NCBI GenBank assembly: GCA_030611085.1
Contig: JAUWQI010000011.1
Span: 1 to 39,380 of the forward strand
Direction of reading: 5' to 3'
Length of the DNA stretch: 39,380 bases
From: Dehalococcoidia bacterium
Lineage (GTDB): Bacteria > Chloroflexota > Dehalococcoidia > GIF9 > AB-539-J10
In this document: piece after piece, positions 33,911 through 39,189 of the stretch
How positions within the stretch are numbered: the first letter of the stretch is position 1
Layout of the letters: each line of letters starts with the position of its first letter
Translations under genes and position numbers: made by a program
Notes under the pieces: model-generated
What the model saw: only the letters and a program-made list of their open reading frames with translations
Databases searched by the model: none
Told to the model about the DNA's origin: nothing

Positions 33911-35172
33911 ATATCCCCCTGGTTGACCTGAAAGCACAATACAACTCCATAAAGGGAGAAATCGACCACGCTATCGCTCAGGTCATTGAGCGCAGCCAAT
34001 TCATTCTTGGTCCAGAGGTCAAGGCTTTTGAGGAAGAGATTGCCGCTTACCTCGGCGTCAAATATGCTGTAGGCGTTGCCTCAGGCACTGATGCCCTAAA
34101 TCTGGCTCTACTTGCCTGCGGGATTAAGCCCGGCGATGAGGTCATCACCACACCCTTCACCTTCATCGCTACCACCGAAACCATAACTCAATGCGGCGCT
34201 ATCCCGATATTTGTGGATATAGACCCAAAGACCTGCAACATCGATCCCCAAAAGCTTGAAGAGCTTTTGGAAAGGAAATTCTCCCACCAATCCCCAGTGA
34301 AAGCTATCCTACCCATCCACCTCTATGGTCAAGCTGCCGATATGGCTCCTGTTCTGGAGCTTGCTCAAAAATATAACCTCAAAGTTATTGAGGACTGCGC
34401 CCAGGCTTTAGGAGCAGTTTATTATAGTCGGCAGTCGGAATCCCAGACTCCAGACTCCAGACTCCAGACTCAAGGCTCTGAACTCAGAACTCAGAACTCA
34501 GAACTTGGCTGCAGGGTGGGGTCGCTGGGCGATGCTGGCTGCCTTAGCTTCTTCCCCAGCAAAGTGCTTGGCGCTTACGGAGATGGGGGCATGGTAGTAA
34601 CCAATAACCCTGAGGTCGCCGAAAAGGTTGCCATACTTAGAAATCATGGCTGCAAGGAAAAATACTACCACCTCGTTCCTGGATTCAACAGCCGCCTTGA
34701 TTCCCTTCAGGCAGCCATCCTCAGAGTTAAGCTAAAGCACCTTGATGCGTGGATTGACCAGCGGCGTCAAAAGGCTTCCCTTTATGCCCGCCTTCTTGAA
34801 CCGATAGATGGAATTGAGCCACCTTACGAAGCGACTTACAGCCATCATATCTTTAATTACTACACCATTCGCCTCACGAATTACAATAATGTAGGGGAGA
34901 CTCTTGTATCCTCCCACCCTACTCAGCGTGCGCGCTCCCGGGATAAACTGCGAGAACACCTTAGCTCGCAAGGCATTGCCACCGCTATTTACTACCCTCT
35001 TTCCCTTCACCTCCAACAGGTCTACAAATCCCTGGGCTATCAACCCGGCGACTTCCCTGAAAGCGAGAAGGCTCAGGAAGAAGTCCTCTCCCTACCTATC
35101 TATCCCGAGCTGACTACAGAGCAAATAGAAATGATAGCAAAAGCGATTAGGAAATTTACAAAGAGAGATTAA
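33907..35172 (+). CDS. wbpE: DegT/DnrJ/EryC1 aminotransferase (WbpE-like) with two repeat-derived insertions
   Basis: PLP-dependent sugar aminotransferase, expected to aminate C3 of the UDP-3-keto-uronic acid made by the preceding enzyme. [17 protein letters not shown] opens the chain, then [27 protein letters not shown] and the PLP Lys219 in [14 protein letters not shown], then [20 protein letters not shown]. The 421 aa exceed the usual 365-390. Two insertions explain this: residues about 179-201, encoded by 7-bp repeats between EDCAQALG and the PLP-Lys loop, and about 20 residues near 325-345 encoded by a palindromic sequence. Both keep frame. The ATG overlaps the upstream TGA. Whether the enzyme still folds is open, since the first insertion is near the active site. 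Confidence 0.85.
   Translation: MNIPLVDLKAQYNSIKGEIDHAIAQVIERSQFILGPEVKAFEEEIAAYLGVKYAVGVASGTDALNLALLACGIKPGDEVITTPFTFIATTETITQCGAIPIFVDIDPKTCNIDPQKLEELLERKFSHQSPVKAILPIHLYGQAADMAPVLELAQKYNLKVIEDCAQALGAVYYSRQSESQTPDSRLQTQGSELRTQNSELGCRVGSLGDAGCLSFFPSKVLGAYGDGGMVVTNNPEVAEKVAILRNHGCKEKYYHLVPGFNSRLDSLQAAILRVKLKHLDAWIDQRRQKASLYARLLEPIDGIEPPYEATYSHHIFNYYTIRLTNYNNVGETLVSSHPTQRARSRDKLREHLSSQGIATAIYYPLSLHLQQVYKSLGYQPGDFPESEKAQEEVLSLPIYPELTTEQIEMIAKAIRKFTKRD
34441..34507. repeat. 7-bp tandem repeats inserted in wbpE
   Basis: Units of CCAGACT are followed by units of CTCAGAA, about nine in all, in frame between two conserved blocks of the aminotransferase. They encode a polar Ser/Gln/Thr-rich loop. 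Confidence 0.85.
34891..34922. repeat. Palindromic insertion in wbpE
   Basis: GTAGGGGAG ... CTCCCACCCTAC is an imperfect hairpin of a kind common in intergenic regions. Here it lies in frame in a region where related aminotransferases have a short turn before RDKLREHL. Confidence 0.5.
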
Positions 35173-35177
35173 CATTA

Positions 35178-35250
35178 AAATTAAGACTGAGACTAAGAAT
35201 CTCAACCTGAATCTCAACCTGAATCTGAATCTGAATTCTGAATCTATTTC
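35178..35250. repeat. 6-bp repeat tract after wbpE
   Basis: Left arm of AAGACT/GAGACT units, then CTCAACCTGAATCT units and AATCTG units. The two arms are the same 6-bp theme on opposite strands, so the RNA could form a long imperfect stem. It starts 5 bp after the wbpE stop. Confidence 0.8.
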
Positions 35251-35307
35251 TGTTATGATAGGGCAGCCGGCAGGATGATGGCGATATTAATTAAACAGCT
35301 TGGTTGA
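35248..35307 (+). pseudogene. Remnant 1 of a UDP-GlcNAc 2-epimerase 3' end
   Basis: One frame reads FCYDRAAGRMMAILIKQLG and stops at 35307. The YGDGRAAERIVAIL ending of WecB/WbpI-type epimerases is the closest pattern I know. It is the most diverged of five such remnants; the call depends on the better copies at 36326 and 38148. Confidence 0.35.
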
Positions 35308-35332
35308 CATACATAACCTTTGGTCATATAAT
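35304..35332 (+). promoter_or_regulatory. vapBC promoter
   Basis: Perfect TTGACA (35304-35309), 17-bp spacer, perfect TATAAT (35327-35332). The leader holds AAGGAG before the vapB ATG. GCCATAT (35336-35342) and ATATGGC (35370-35376) form an inverted repeat flanking the leader, a possible site for VapB autoregulation. Confidence 0.75.
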
Positions 35333-35371
35333 TAAGCCATATGAAATAGACATAAAATAAGGAGATTATAT

Positions 35372-35575
35372 ATGGCAAAGACAACGGTTGTTATAGATGA
35401 CGAATTACTGGAGGAGGCGATGCGAGTGACCAGTGCCAAGACCAAGAAGCAGGTTATCTCTGCTGGGCTGAAGGAGTTAATTCGCAGAAAGAATTTGGAA
35501 GCCTTACGCCAAGAGGCAGGTACATTTGACTTAGCTCTTTCTCTAGAGGAGCTAGAGAAACTGAGAAATGAGTAA
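35372..35575 (+). CDS. vapB: VapB-like antitoxin
   Basis: A 67-aa ribbon-helix-helix-type antitoxin. TTVVIDDELLEEAMRVT is the DNA-binding strand and first helix of VapB/DUF2191-like proteins, followed by KTKKQVISAGLKELIRRK. The C-terminal acidic part (SLEELEKLRNE) should bind the toxin. AAGGAG lies about 9 bp before the ATG, and a consensus promoter precedes it. Its stop overlaps the vapC start by 8 bp, so the pair is translationally coupled. It normally represses its own promoter together with the toxin. Confidence 0.85.
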   Translation: MAKTTVVIDDELLEEAMRVTSAKTKKQVISAGLKELIRRKNLEALRQEAGTFDLALSLEELEKLRNE

Positions 35576-35987
35576 TAATCTTGTGCTCATTGATACCTCG
35601 GTTTGGATTCCGTTTCTTAGGAAATCCCCACCACTGGCAGTAAGGGATGAAGTAGACCATTTGCTGGCGGAAAATAGGGTAGCTATTGTTCCAATGATAC
35701 GCCTGGAACTGTTAGGTGGCACTAAATCAGCAGATGAGTTTGACCGTCTCAAAAGCCATCTCGACGCTCTTCATCGAATACCAACTGACGAAGCCAACTG
35801 GAAGGCAGCAGCCCAGCTTGCTTTTGAACTACGGCAGCGAGGTAAGATTATTCCTTATACTGACATACTCATCGGCTCAGCAGCAATCCTTAGCAATTCT
35901 TTATTGCTTCACGCCGACAGACACTTTGATTTGATGGCTGAGGATACTGACTTGAATGTGAGGAGTCTTGTCTCCAAAGTGCACTAG
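35568..35987 (+). CDS. vapC: VapC-like PIN-domain ribonuclease toxin
   Basis: A 139-aa PIN-domain protein with all four acidic positions: Asp9 (LIDTSVW), Glu47 (RLELLGG), Asp99 (YTDILIGSAA) and Asp117 (HADRHFD). VapC toxins cleave tRNA or rRNA when the antitoxin is degraded. The gene overlaps vapB by 8 bp. The pair is the first cassette after the glycan genes and is flanked on both sides by epimerase-end remnants and repeats. No decay is visible, so the module is probably active. Confidence 0.88.
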   Translation: MSNNLVLIDTSVWIPFLRKSPPLAVRDEVDHLLAENRVAIVPMIRLELLGGTKSADEFDRLKSHLDALHRIPTDEANWKAAAQLAFELRQRGKIIPYTDILIGSAAILSNSLLLHADRHFDLMAEDTDLNVRSLVSKVH

Positions 35988-36098
35988 TGGTGAAATCGCC
36001 GGCAAGCGCACTTATCTTCTGGGATTTCCCGGACCCTACCAGGGAAACACTAGCCCACGCTGGCATAAGCCGAGAACAATGGCTACGCTCATATGAAC

Positions 36099-36186
36099 TA
36101 CCCGCTACCCCCTACACGCTACTCCCTATCCGCTACCCGCTACTCCCTCTATGCGCTACCTTCTACCCGCTGCCCGCTACCCGCTA
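36099..36186. repeat. Array of degenerate 7-bp units (CTACCCG)
   Basis: About 13 units of CTACCCG/CTACNCG type end at CTACCCGCTAATCCG, directly before an epimerase-end remnant. Shorter tracts of the same unit stand before two other remnants (37064-37080 and 38129-38144). Downstream of vapC, 35988-36098 shows nothing else I can support. Confidence 0.8.
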
Positions 36187-36297
36187 ATCCGTGATGGCAG
36201 GACAGCAGAGATAATTAAGACTAAGACTAAGACTAAGACTAAGACTAAGACTAAGACTAAGACTAAGATTAAGATTAAGACTAAGGCGAGACTCTAA
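36184..36297 (+). pseudogene. Remnant 2 of a UDP-GlcNAc 2-epimerase 3' end, running into 6-bp repeats
   Basis: Reads LIRDGRTAEIIK, then about twelve Lys-Thr/Lys-Ile pairs from the AAGACT repeat, and stops at TAA 36295-36297. AATCCGTGATGGCAGG looks like the AAT CCN TAY GGN GAT GGC AGG of NPYGDGR with four bases lost, and the ERIV part is missing. Nearly identical to remnant 4. Confidence 0.5.
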
Positions 36298-36325
36298 ATC
36301 TGAATTCTGAATCTGAGTCTCAATC

Positions 36326-36421
36326 TATTTCTGGGACGGCAGAGCCGCCGAAAGGATTGTAGAAGTATTTGCGAGTATGAAATATAATAATACAGGAAAA
36401 ATGAGGAGGAGCAATGATTAG
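36326..36421 (+). pseudogene. Remnant 3 of a UDP-GlcNAc 2-epimerase 3' end
   Basis: Reads YFWDGRAAERIVEVFASMK and stops at 36421. The NPFWDGRAAERIVEVL-type ending is characteristic of WecB/WbpI epimerases. The frame ends inside the start of the DUF433 gene. The TATAAT at 36383-36388, the likely -10 of the DUF433 gene, lies within this remnant. Confidence 0.6.
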
Positions 36422-36659
36422 CAAAAGGAGTTATAAAGAACGGATAGTGATTGACACTAGAATTCACTTTGGGAAACCTTGCATTGCAGGGACCAGAATT
36501 CCAGTAGAGAATGTGCTTGAATTGATTCAGGAAGATATCCCATTTGATAGAATCATCGAGAAGTATTATCCAGATCTGGAAATAGAGGATGTGAAGGCTT
36601 GCGCTAGATATGCGACAGACCTGGTGCGCTCGGAAGAGATTCATATAGGGGCAGTCTAG
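36414..36659 (+). CDS. DUF433 antitoxin-like protein
   Basis: An 81-aa DUF433 protein: RIVIDTRIHFGKPCIAGTRI followed by PVENVLELIQE, then the winged helix region YYPDLEIEDVKACARYA. DUF433 proteins are paired with PIN-like DUF5615 toxins (VapB45-like). GAGGAGG lies 5 bp before the ATG, and a TATAAT lies 25 bp upstream, with only a weak TTGTAG as -35. The stop directly abuts the ATG of the partner gene. Confidence 0.85.
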   Translation: MISKRSYKERIVIDTRIHFGKPCIAGTRIPVENVLELIQEDIPFDRIIEKYYPDLEIEDVKACARYATDLVRSEEIHIGAV

Positions 36660-37028
36660 ATGCATCTCCTTACTGATCAAGATGTTTATCAAGTGACTGT
36701 AGTCCAACTCAGGGAATGGGGTCACGATGTAATGACAGCAAAGGAACTCGGAATGCAGCGGGCGTTGGATGAAAACCTTCTGAGAAAAGCAAAGGAGACA
36801 AATCGAATATTTATCACAAGGGACAAAGATTTTGGCGCTCTTGTTTTTCTGGAAGAATCGCTGTCAGCAGGAGTCATTCTATTGCGAATTACACCGATAA
36901 CTATAGAAGATGTGCATCGGGAGCTTTACCTGCTTTTCCGCGAGCACACCGAAAACGAGTTAAAAAACCTTTTCTGTGTGATTGAACCATATCGCTATAG
37001 AATTCGCCGCCTACAGGAGGCGCGGTAA
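36660..37028 (+). CDS. DUF5615 PIN-like toxin
   Basis: A 122-aa PIN-like (Mut7-C-related) protein, expected to be the ribonuclease toxin of the DUF433 pair. Landmarks: LLTDQDVYQVTVVQLREWGH at the N-terminus, DVMTAKELGMQRALDENLLRK, and FITRDKDFGALVF with the active-site acidic triad, then AGVILLRITP. It starts on the base after the DUF433 stop. No damage is visible. The stop is followed by hairpin-forming TAGCGGGTAG repeats. Confidence 0.85.
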   Translation: MHLLTDQDVYQVTVVQLREWGHDVMTAKELGMQRALDENLLRKAKETNRIFITRDKDFGALVFLEESLSAGVILLRITPITIEDVHRELYLLFREHTENELKNLFCVIEPYRYRIRRLQEAR

Positions 37029-37035
37029 TAGCGCA

Positions 37036-37080
37036 TAGCGGGTAGGGTGTAGGGTGTAGGGAACTACCCGCTACCCGCTA
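37036..37080. repeat. Inverted CTACCCGCTA repeat
   Basis: TAGCGGGTAG (37036-37045) pairs perfectly with CTACCCGCTA (37064-37073), enclosing GGTGTAG units. It stands 8 bp after the DUF5615 stop and could act as a hairpin terminator without a T run. Confidence 0.75.
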
Positions 37081-37218
37081 ATCCGTGATGGCAGGGCAGC
37101 AGAGATAATTAAGACTAAGACTAAGACTAAGACTAAGGTCAAGACTGAGACTCAGAATCTCAACCTAAATCTAAATCTGAATTCTGAATCTGTACAAGAA
37201 AATTCACTTATCGTTTAA
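37081..37218 (+). pseudogene. Remnant 4 of a UDP-GlcNAc 2-epimerase 3' end with a 6-bp repeat tail
   Basis: Reads IRDGRAAEIIK, then Lys-Thr repeats, Glu-Thr-Gln, Asn-Leu repeats and NSESVQENSLIV before TAA at 37216-37218. The DNA is nearly the same as remnant 2 over the 40 bp around GTGATGGCAGGGCAGCAGAG. The tail stays open because the 6-bp unit keeps one frame free of stops. Confidence 0.5.
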
Positions 37219-37230
37219 GAGGAGTCTGAA

Positions 37231-37755
37231 TTGAAGAAAATTAGAATTATATTTGAATCAGGCCCTCTTATTACTTCCTGTAAGTTTCAAGTGGAGGGGA
37301 AACCAATTGTAGATTTAATTCTGGACTTCTGCGAGATTGTGATACCTCCTTCAGTTAAGAGAGAGGTTATTGAGGAAGGCTATAGGTATCCTGATAGTAT
37401 TATTGCTAAAGAAAGGAGCAATCAAGGTAGAATAGTGGTGAAGAACCTCTCAGGCAGCCAGGATAGGATATTGAAGATGTACAAACTAGGTGATGGAGAA
37501 AGAGAAGCAATCCAGTTATACCAAGAGCAAAGGGATAGCCCAGATTATCTTGTTATTGACGACAATTTGGCTTATATTGTTAGTGACTGCCTAAGGCTAA
37601 AGAAAATATTTCTCCTTGATCTGGTGTTAGAGTTAGTCAAGAGGGATAAGATTAAGAAGGATAGCGCTCGGAAGATTATCGAAGTGGTTCGCTCTAGGTA
37701 TTCAGAAGGCTTCATCGAGCATTCCCTTGAAATGCTGAAGGCGAAGGAGGCATGA
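37231..37755 (+). CDS. PIN-domain (DUF3368-like) toxin-type protein
   Basis: A 174-aa protein that resembles DUF3368-type PIN nucleases: IFESGPLITSCKF near the N-terminus, VIPPSVKREVIEEG, LGDGEREAIQLYQE with the central acidic residues, and VIDDNLAYIVSDCLRL. In the first motif Glu stands where the first active-site Asp is usual. Start is TTG 37231, preceded by AGAGGAG. A small gene of antitoxin type follows one base after the stop, so the order is toxin first. Activity is uncertain because of the Glu. Confidence 0.65.
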   Translation: MKKIRIIFESGPLITSCKFQVEGKPIVDLILDFCEIVIPPSVKREVIEEGYRYPDSIIAKERSNQGRIVVKNLSGSQDRILKMYKLGDGEREAIQLYQEQRDSPDYLVIDDNLAYIVSDCLRLKKIFLLDLVLELVKRDKIKKDSARKIIEVVRSRYSEGFIEHSLEMLKAKEA

Positions 37756-37756
37756 G

Positions 37757-38014
37757 ATGCCAAAAGTAGAAGTAAAAATTGATGACAGGTTCTTCAAGTT
37801 CCTAAAACTATGGGCTCAACAAGAGAGAACAGAGGAGTCGGGGGTTTTGGCAAAACTTATAGAAAGAGAATATGAAAGAAAGCTGAGAGAGTTTTATGAG
37901 CAGTTCCAGAGAGGGGAGATTAGCTTAGGTTATTTAGCCAGAGAAATGGGACTGGCAAGGAGAGAAGCAGAAGAGGTTTTAGAAAAGCGGGGATTAAGGG
38001 TAACAAACATCTAG
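37757..38014 (+). CDS. Antitoxin-like protein (UPF0175-like C-terminal half)
   Basis: An 85-aa protein. The first half (VEVKIDDRFFKFLKLWAQQ) is like a ribbon-helix-helix or an extended strand-helix. The second half, FQRGEISLGYLAREMGLARR followed by EAEEVLEKRGLRV, resembles the helix-turn-helix of UPF0175 antitoxins, which pair with DUF3368 toxins. AAGGAGG lies 6 bp before the ATG, overlapping the end of the toxin gene. The order (toxin, antitoxin) is the reverse of the two neighbouring modules. Nothing but repeats lies downstream before 38148. Confidence 0.65.
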   Translation: MPKVEVKIDDRFFKFLKLWAQQERTEESGVLAKLIEREYERKLREFYEQFQRGEISLGYLAREMGLARREAEEVLEKRGLRVTNI

Positions 38015-38128
38015 GACTATGACCCAGCAAAGGTCTCCGACTCAGCTTGTTGGTATTTCACTTCGAGCCAGAGAAAGAGGAGGAATTGGTAAGCATTGAA
38101 GCGTGATAGCAAGCTTACTTTCAGAGGC

Positions 38129-38240
38129 TACCCGCTACACGCTAATTGGGGACGGCAGGGTAGCCGAGAGGATTGTGGAGATAATTAAGACTAAGACTAA
38201 GACTAAGACTGAGAATCTCAACCTGAATTCTGAACAATGA
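38129..38240 (+). pseudogene. Remnant 5 of a UDP-GlcNAc 2-epimerase 3' end, with CTACCCG and 6-bp repeats
   Basis: CTACCCG units at 38129-38144 run into a frame reading LIGDGRVAERIVEIIK, then Lys-Thr repeats, ENLNLNSEQ and TGA at 38238-38240. This is the clearest remnant: GDGRVAERIVEI matches the GDGKAAERIVEIL ending of WecB/WbpI proteins. The TGA overlaps the ATG of the four-helix-bundle gene (ATGA), the same junction as between the fused enzyme and wbpE. Confidence 0.65.
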
Positions 38241-38668
38241 AATTCGTATCATTTACAGAAATGCCTGTGTGGCAGAAAGCACATAAATTGGCTCTGGATG
38301 TTTATGAACTCACAGCATCATTTCCCAAAGAGGAGGTTTATGGCTTGACTTCCCAAACCAGAAGGGCTGCCTTGTCTGTTTCAGGAAATATAGCCGAGGC
38401 TTTTGGAAGATTTCACTATCTTGATAAGAACAAGTTTTATTTAAATGCCAGAGGCTCTTTGGAAGAGACAAAGAACTATCTTATAATTTCCCAAGACTTG
38501 GGCTACACCATGGCGGAAACTTGTCGACTAAAGATAGACAACATTGACGATATCAACGAGGAGTTAAATACTCTGATCAAAACTCTAAGAATACGAAACC
38601 AACACAAACCTAAACCCGAATCTCAATCTAAATCTGAATCTGAATCTGAATCTGAATCTGAATTCTGA
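38237..38668 (+). CDS. Four-helix-bundle protein (23S rRNA-intervening-sequence family)
   Basis: Matches the S23/TIGR02436 four-helix-bundle family: FTEMPVWQKAHKLALDVYEL, FPKEEVYGLTSQTRRAALSV, SGNIAEAFGRF, LNARGSLEETKNYLIISQDL and the last helix before IKTLRIRNQ. The function of free-standing members is not settled. The normal domain ends at about residue 120; the rest (ESQSKSESESESESEF) is encoded by AATCTG repeats. No Shine-Dalgarno; the ATG overlaps the stop of the preceding remnant. It is probably a mobile gene, since the family is often found in rRNA insertions and accessory regions. Confidence 0.85.
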   Translation: MKFVSFTEMPVWQKAHKLALDVYELTASFPKEEVYGLTSQTRRAALSVSGNIAEAFGRFHYLDKNKFYLNARGSLEETKNYLIISQDLGYTMAETCRLKIDNIDDINEELNTLIKTLRIRNQHKPKPESQSKSESESESESEF

Positions 38669-38682
38669 ATCTGAACCTGAAC
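38606..38682. repeat. 6-bp repeat tract at the end of the four-helix-bundle gene
   Basis: Units CAACCTAAACCCGAATCT then at least six AATCTG units, GAATTCTGAATCTG and CTGAAC. It encodes the Lys-Pro/Glu-Ser tail and extends past the stop up to the next ATG at 38684. Confidence 0.85.
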
Positions 38683-38683
38683 C

Positions 38684-38932
38684 ATGTCCACATCTGAGGG
38701 CTACATAGGCTATGCTAAAGACATCGGTTTTATTGCTGGAGCACAAGCAGCAGTAGCTCTGCTGCAGTTTATCCGACTTCCCATTCTAACCAAATGGCTT
38801 GGAGTTTCTCTCTATGGCATCTGGTCCCCCATCTGGGTGACTATCGTTCTGGTCACGCCGCTGGCTGTGTTGGGCTTGCAAGCAGCCTTCACGCGATTCC
38901 TGGCTTGCCTTTCACCGCGAGAACTCTTTTAA
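38684..38932 (+). pseudogene. Truncated oligosaccharide flippase (MATE/Wzx-like), N-terminal part
   Basis: The 82 codons read as the first two membrane helices of a polysaccharide flippase: GYAKDIGFIAGAQAAVALLQ, FIRLPILTKWLGVSLYGIWS and a hydrophobic helix to AAFTRFLA. Such proteins are 420-500 residues; here family similarity stops near codon 75 (about 38905) and the frame ends at TAA 38930-38932. The break fits a rearrangement that replaced the rest of the gene. An intact copy would have exported the lipid-linked glycan for STT3. Confidence 0.7.
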
Positions 38933-38940
38933 CTTGGCGA

Positions 38941-39027
38941 TTAGTTGCTAGTACTTTTGGCTGAGATTTCCACTGCTTCTCGAGCTGCCTCATTTTCATA
39001 AAAGTTCCTGTGCAAGGCATTTGCTCG
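38941..39027 (-). pseudogene. C-terminal scrap of a HEPN/PaREP1-like protein
   Basis: A 28-codon frame, RANALHRNFYENEAAREAVE then ISAKSTSN and a stop, preceded by a stop codon. The ANALHRNFYEN string recalls the end of HEPN or PaREP1-type proteins (ALHxNFYE), often antitoxin- or toxin-like. It is too short for certainty. Confidence 0.3.
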
Positions 39028-39037
39028 CTACTATAGC

Positions 39038-39165
39038 TTAAGGAGGGGTTGTTCCATTGGTAAAGCTCCAGACAGAGCTCCAATCTCCCCAGCCGGCGGC
39101 GTTTTGAGTTCTGGCTCTCCAGTAGAACTTGGTGCCATCATTGGGGAAGTCATTATGAGGTCGGA
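39038..39165 (-). pseudogene. C-terminal end of a fibronectin type III-like surface protein, cut by an IS
   Basis: The minus-strand frame reads NDFPNDGTKFYWRARTQNAA, GWGDWSSVWSFTNGTTPP and stop. FYWRxRxxNAAGWxxWSxVWSFT is typical of the last strands of FnIII-like domains in secreted or surface proteins. The upstream part is replaced by the IS end at about 39166. Such a protein could have been an N-glycosylated surface protein. Confidence 0.55.
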
Positions 39166-39183
39166 TGTCAATAATGGACACGA
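39166..39183 (-). mobile_element. Probable right end of an IS3-family element
   Basis: The minus strand reads CGTGTCCATTATTGACA just after the transposase stop, resembling IS3-family terminal repeats ending in GACA. The other end lies outside the window. Confidence 0.5.
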
Positions 39184-39189
39184 AACCTT

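Noticed and set aside
33494-33937. Minus-strand frame opposite the fused enzyme
   Set aside because: Its Leu/Asn-rich start is the antisense of the 6-bp repeat, and the rest mirrors the conserved beta-helix of the real gene.
35987-36187. Open frame over the CTACCCG array as a gene
   Set aside because: Its second half is translated 7-bp repeat, and the first 35 residues match nothing I recognise.
36211-36300. CRISPR array
   Set aside because: The repeats are 6-7 bp units in direct contact, with no spacers of 30-40 bp and no cas gene in the window.
38237-38668. Accessory (Avd) gene of a diversity-generating retroelement
   Set aside because: The four-helix bundle is related in fold to Avd, but no reverse transcriptase or template/variable repeat pair is in the window. 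The sequence fits the general S23 family better.
35178-38682. Integron cassette array
   Set aside because: The gene-repeat-gene layout is similar, but I see no integron integrase and no attC-like sites with GTTRRRY ends. The separators read as remnants of an epimerase gene end.
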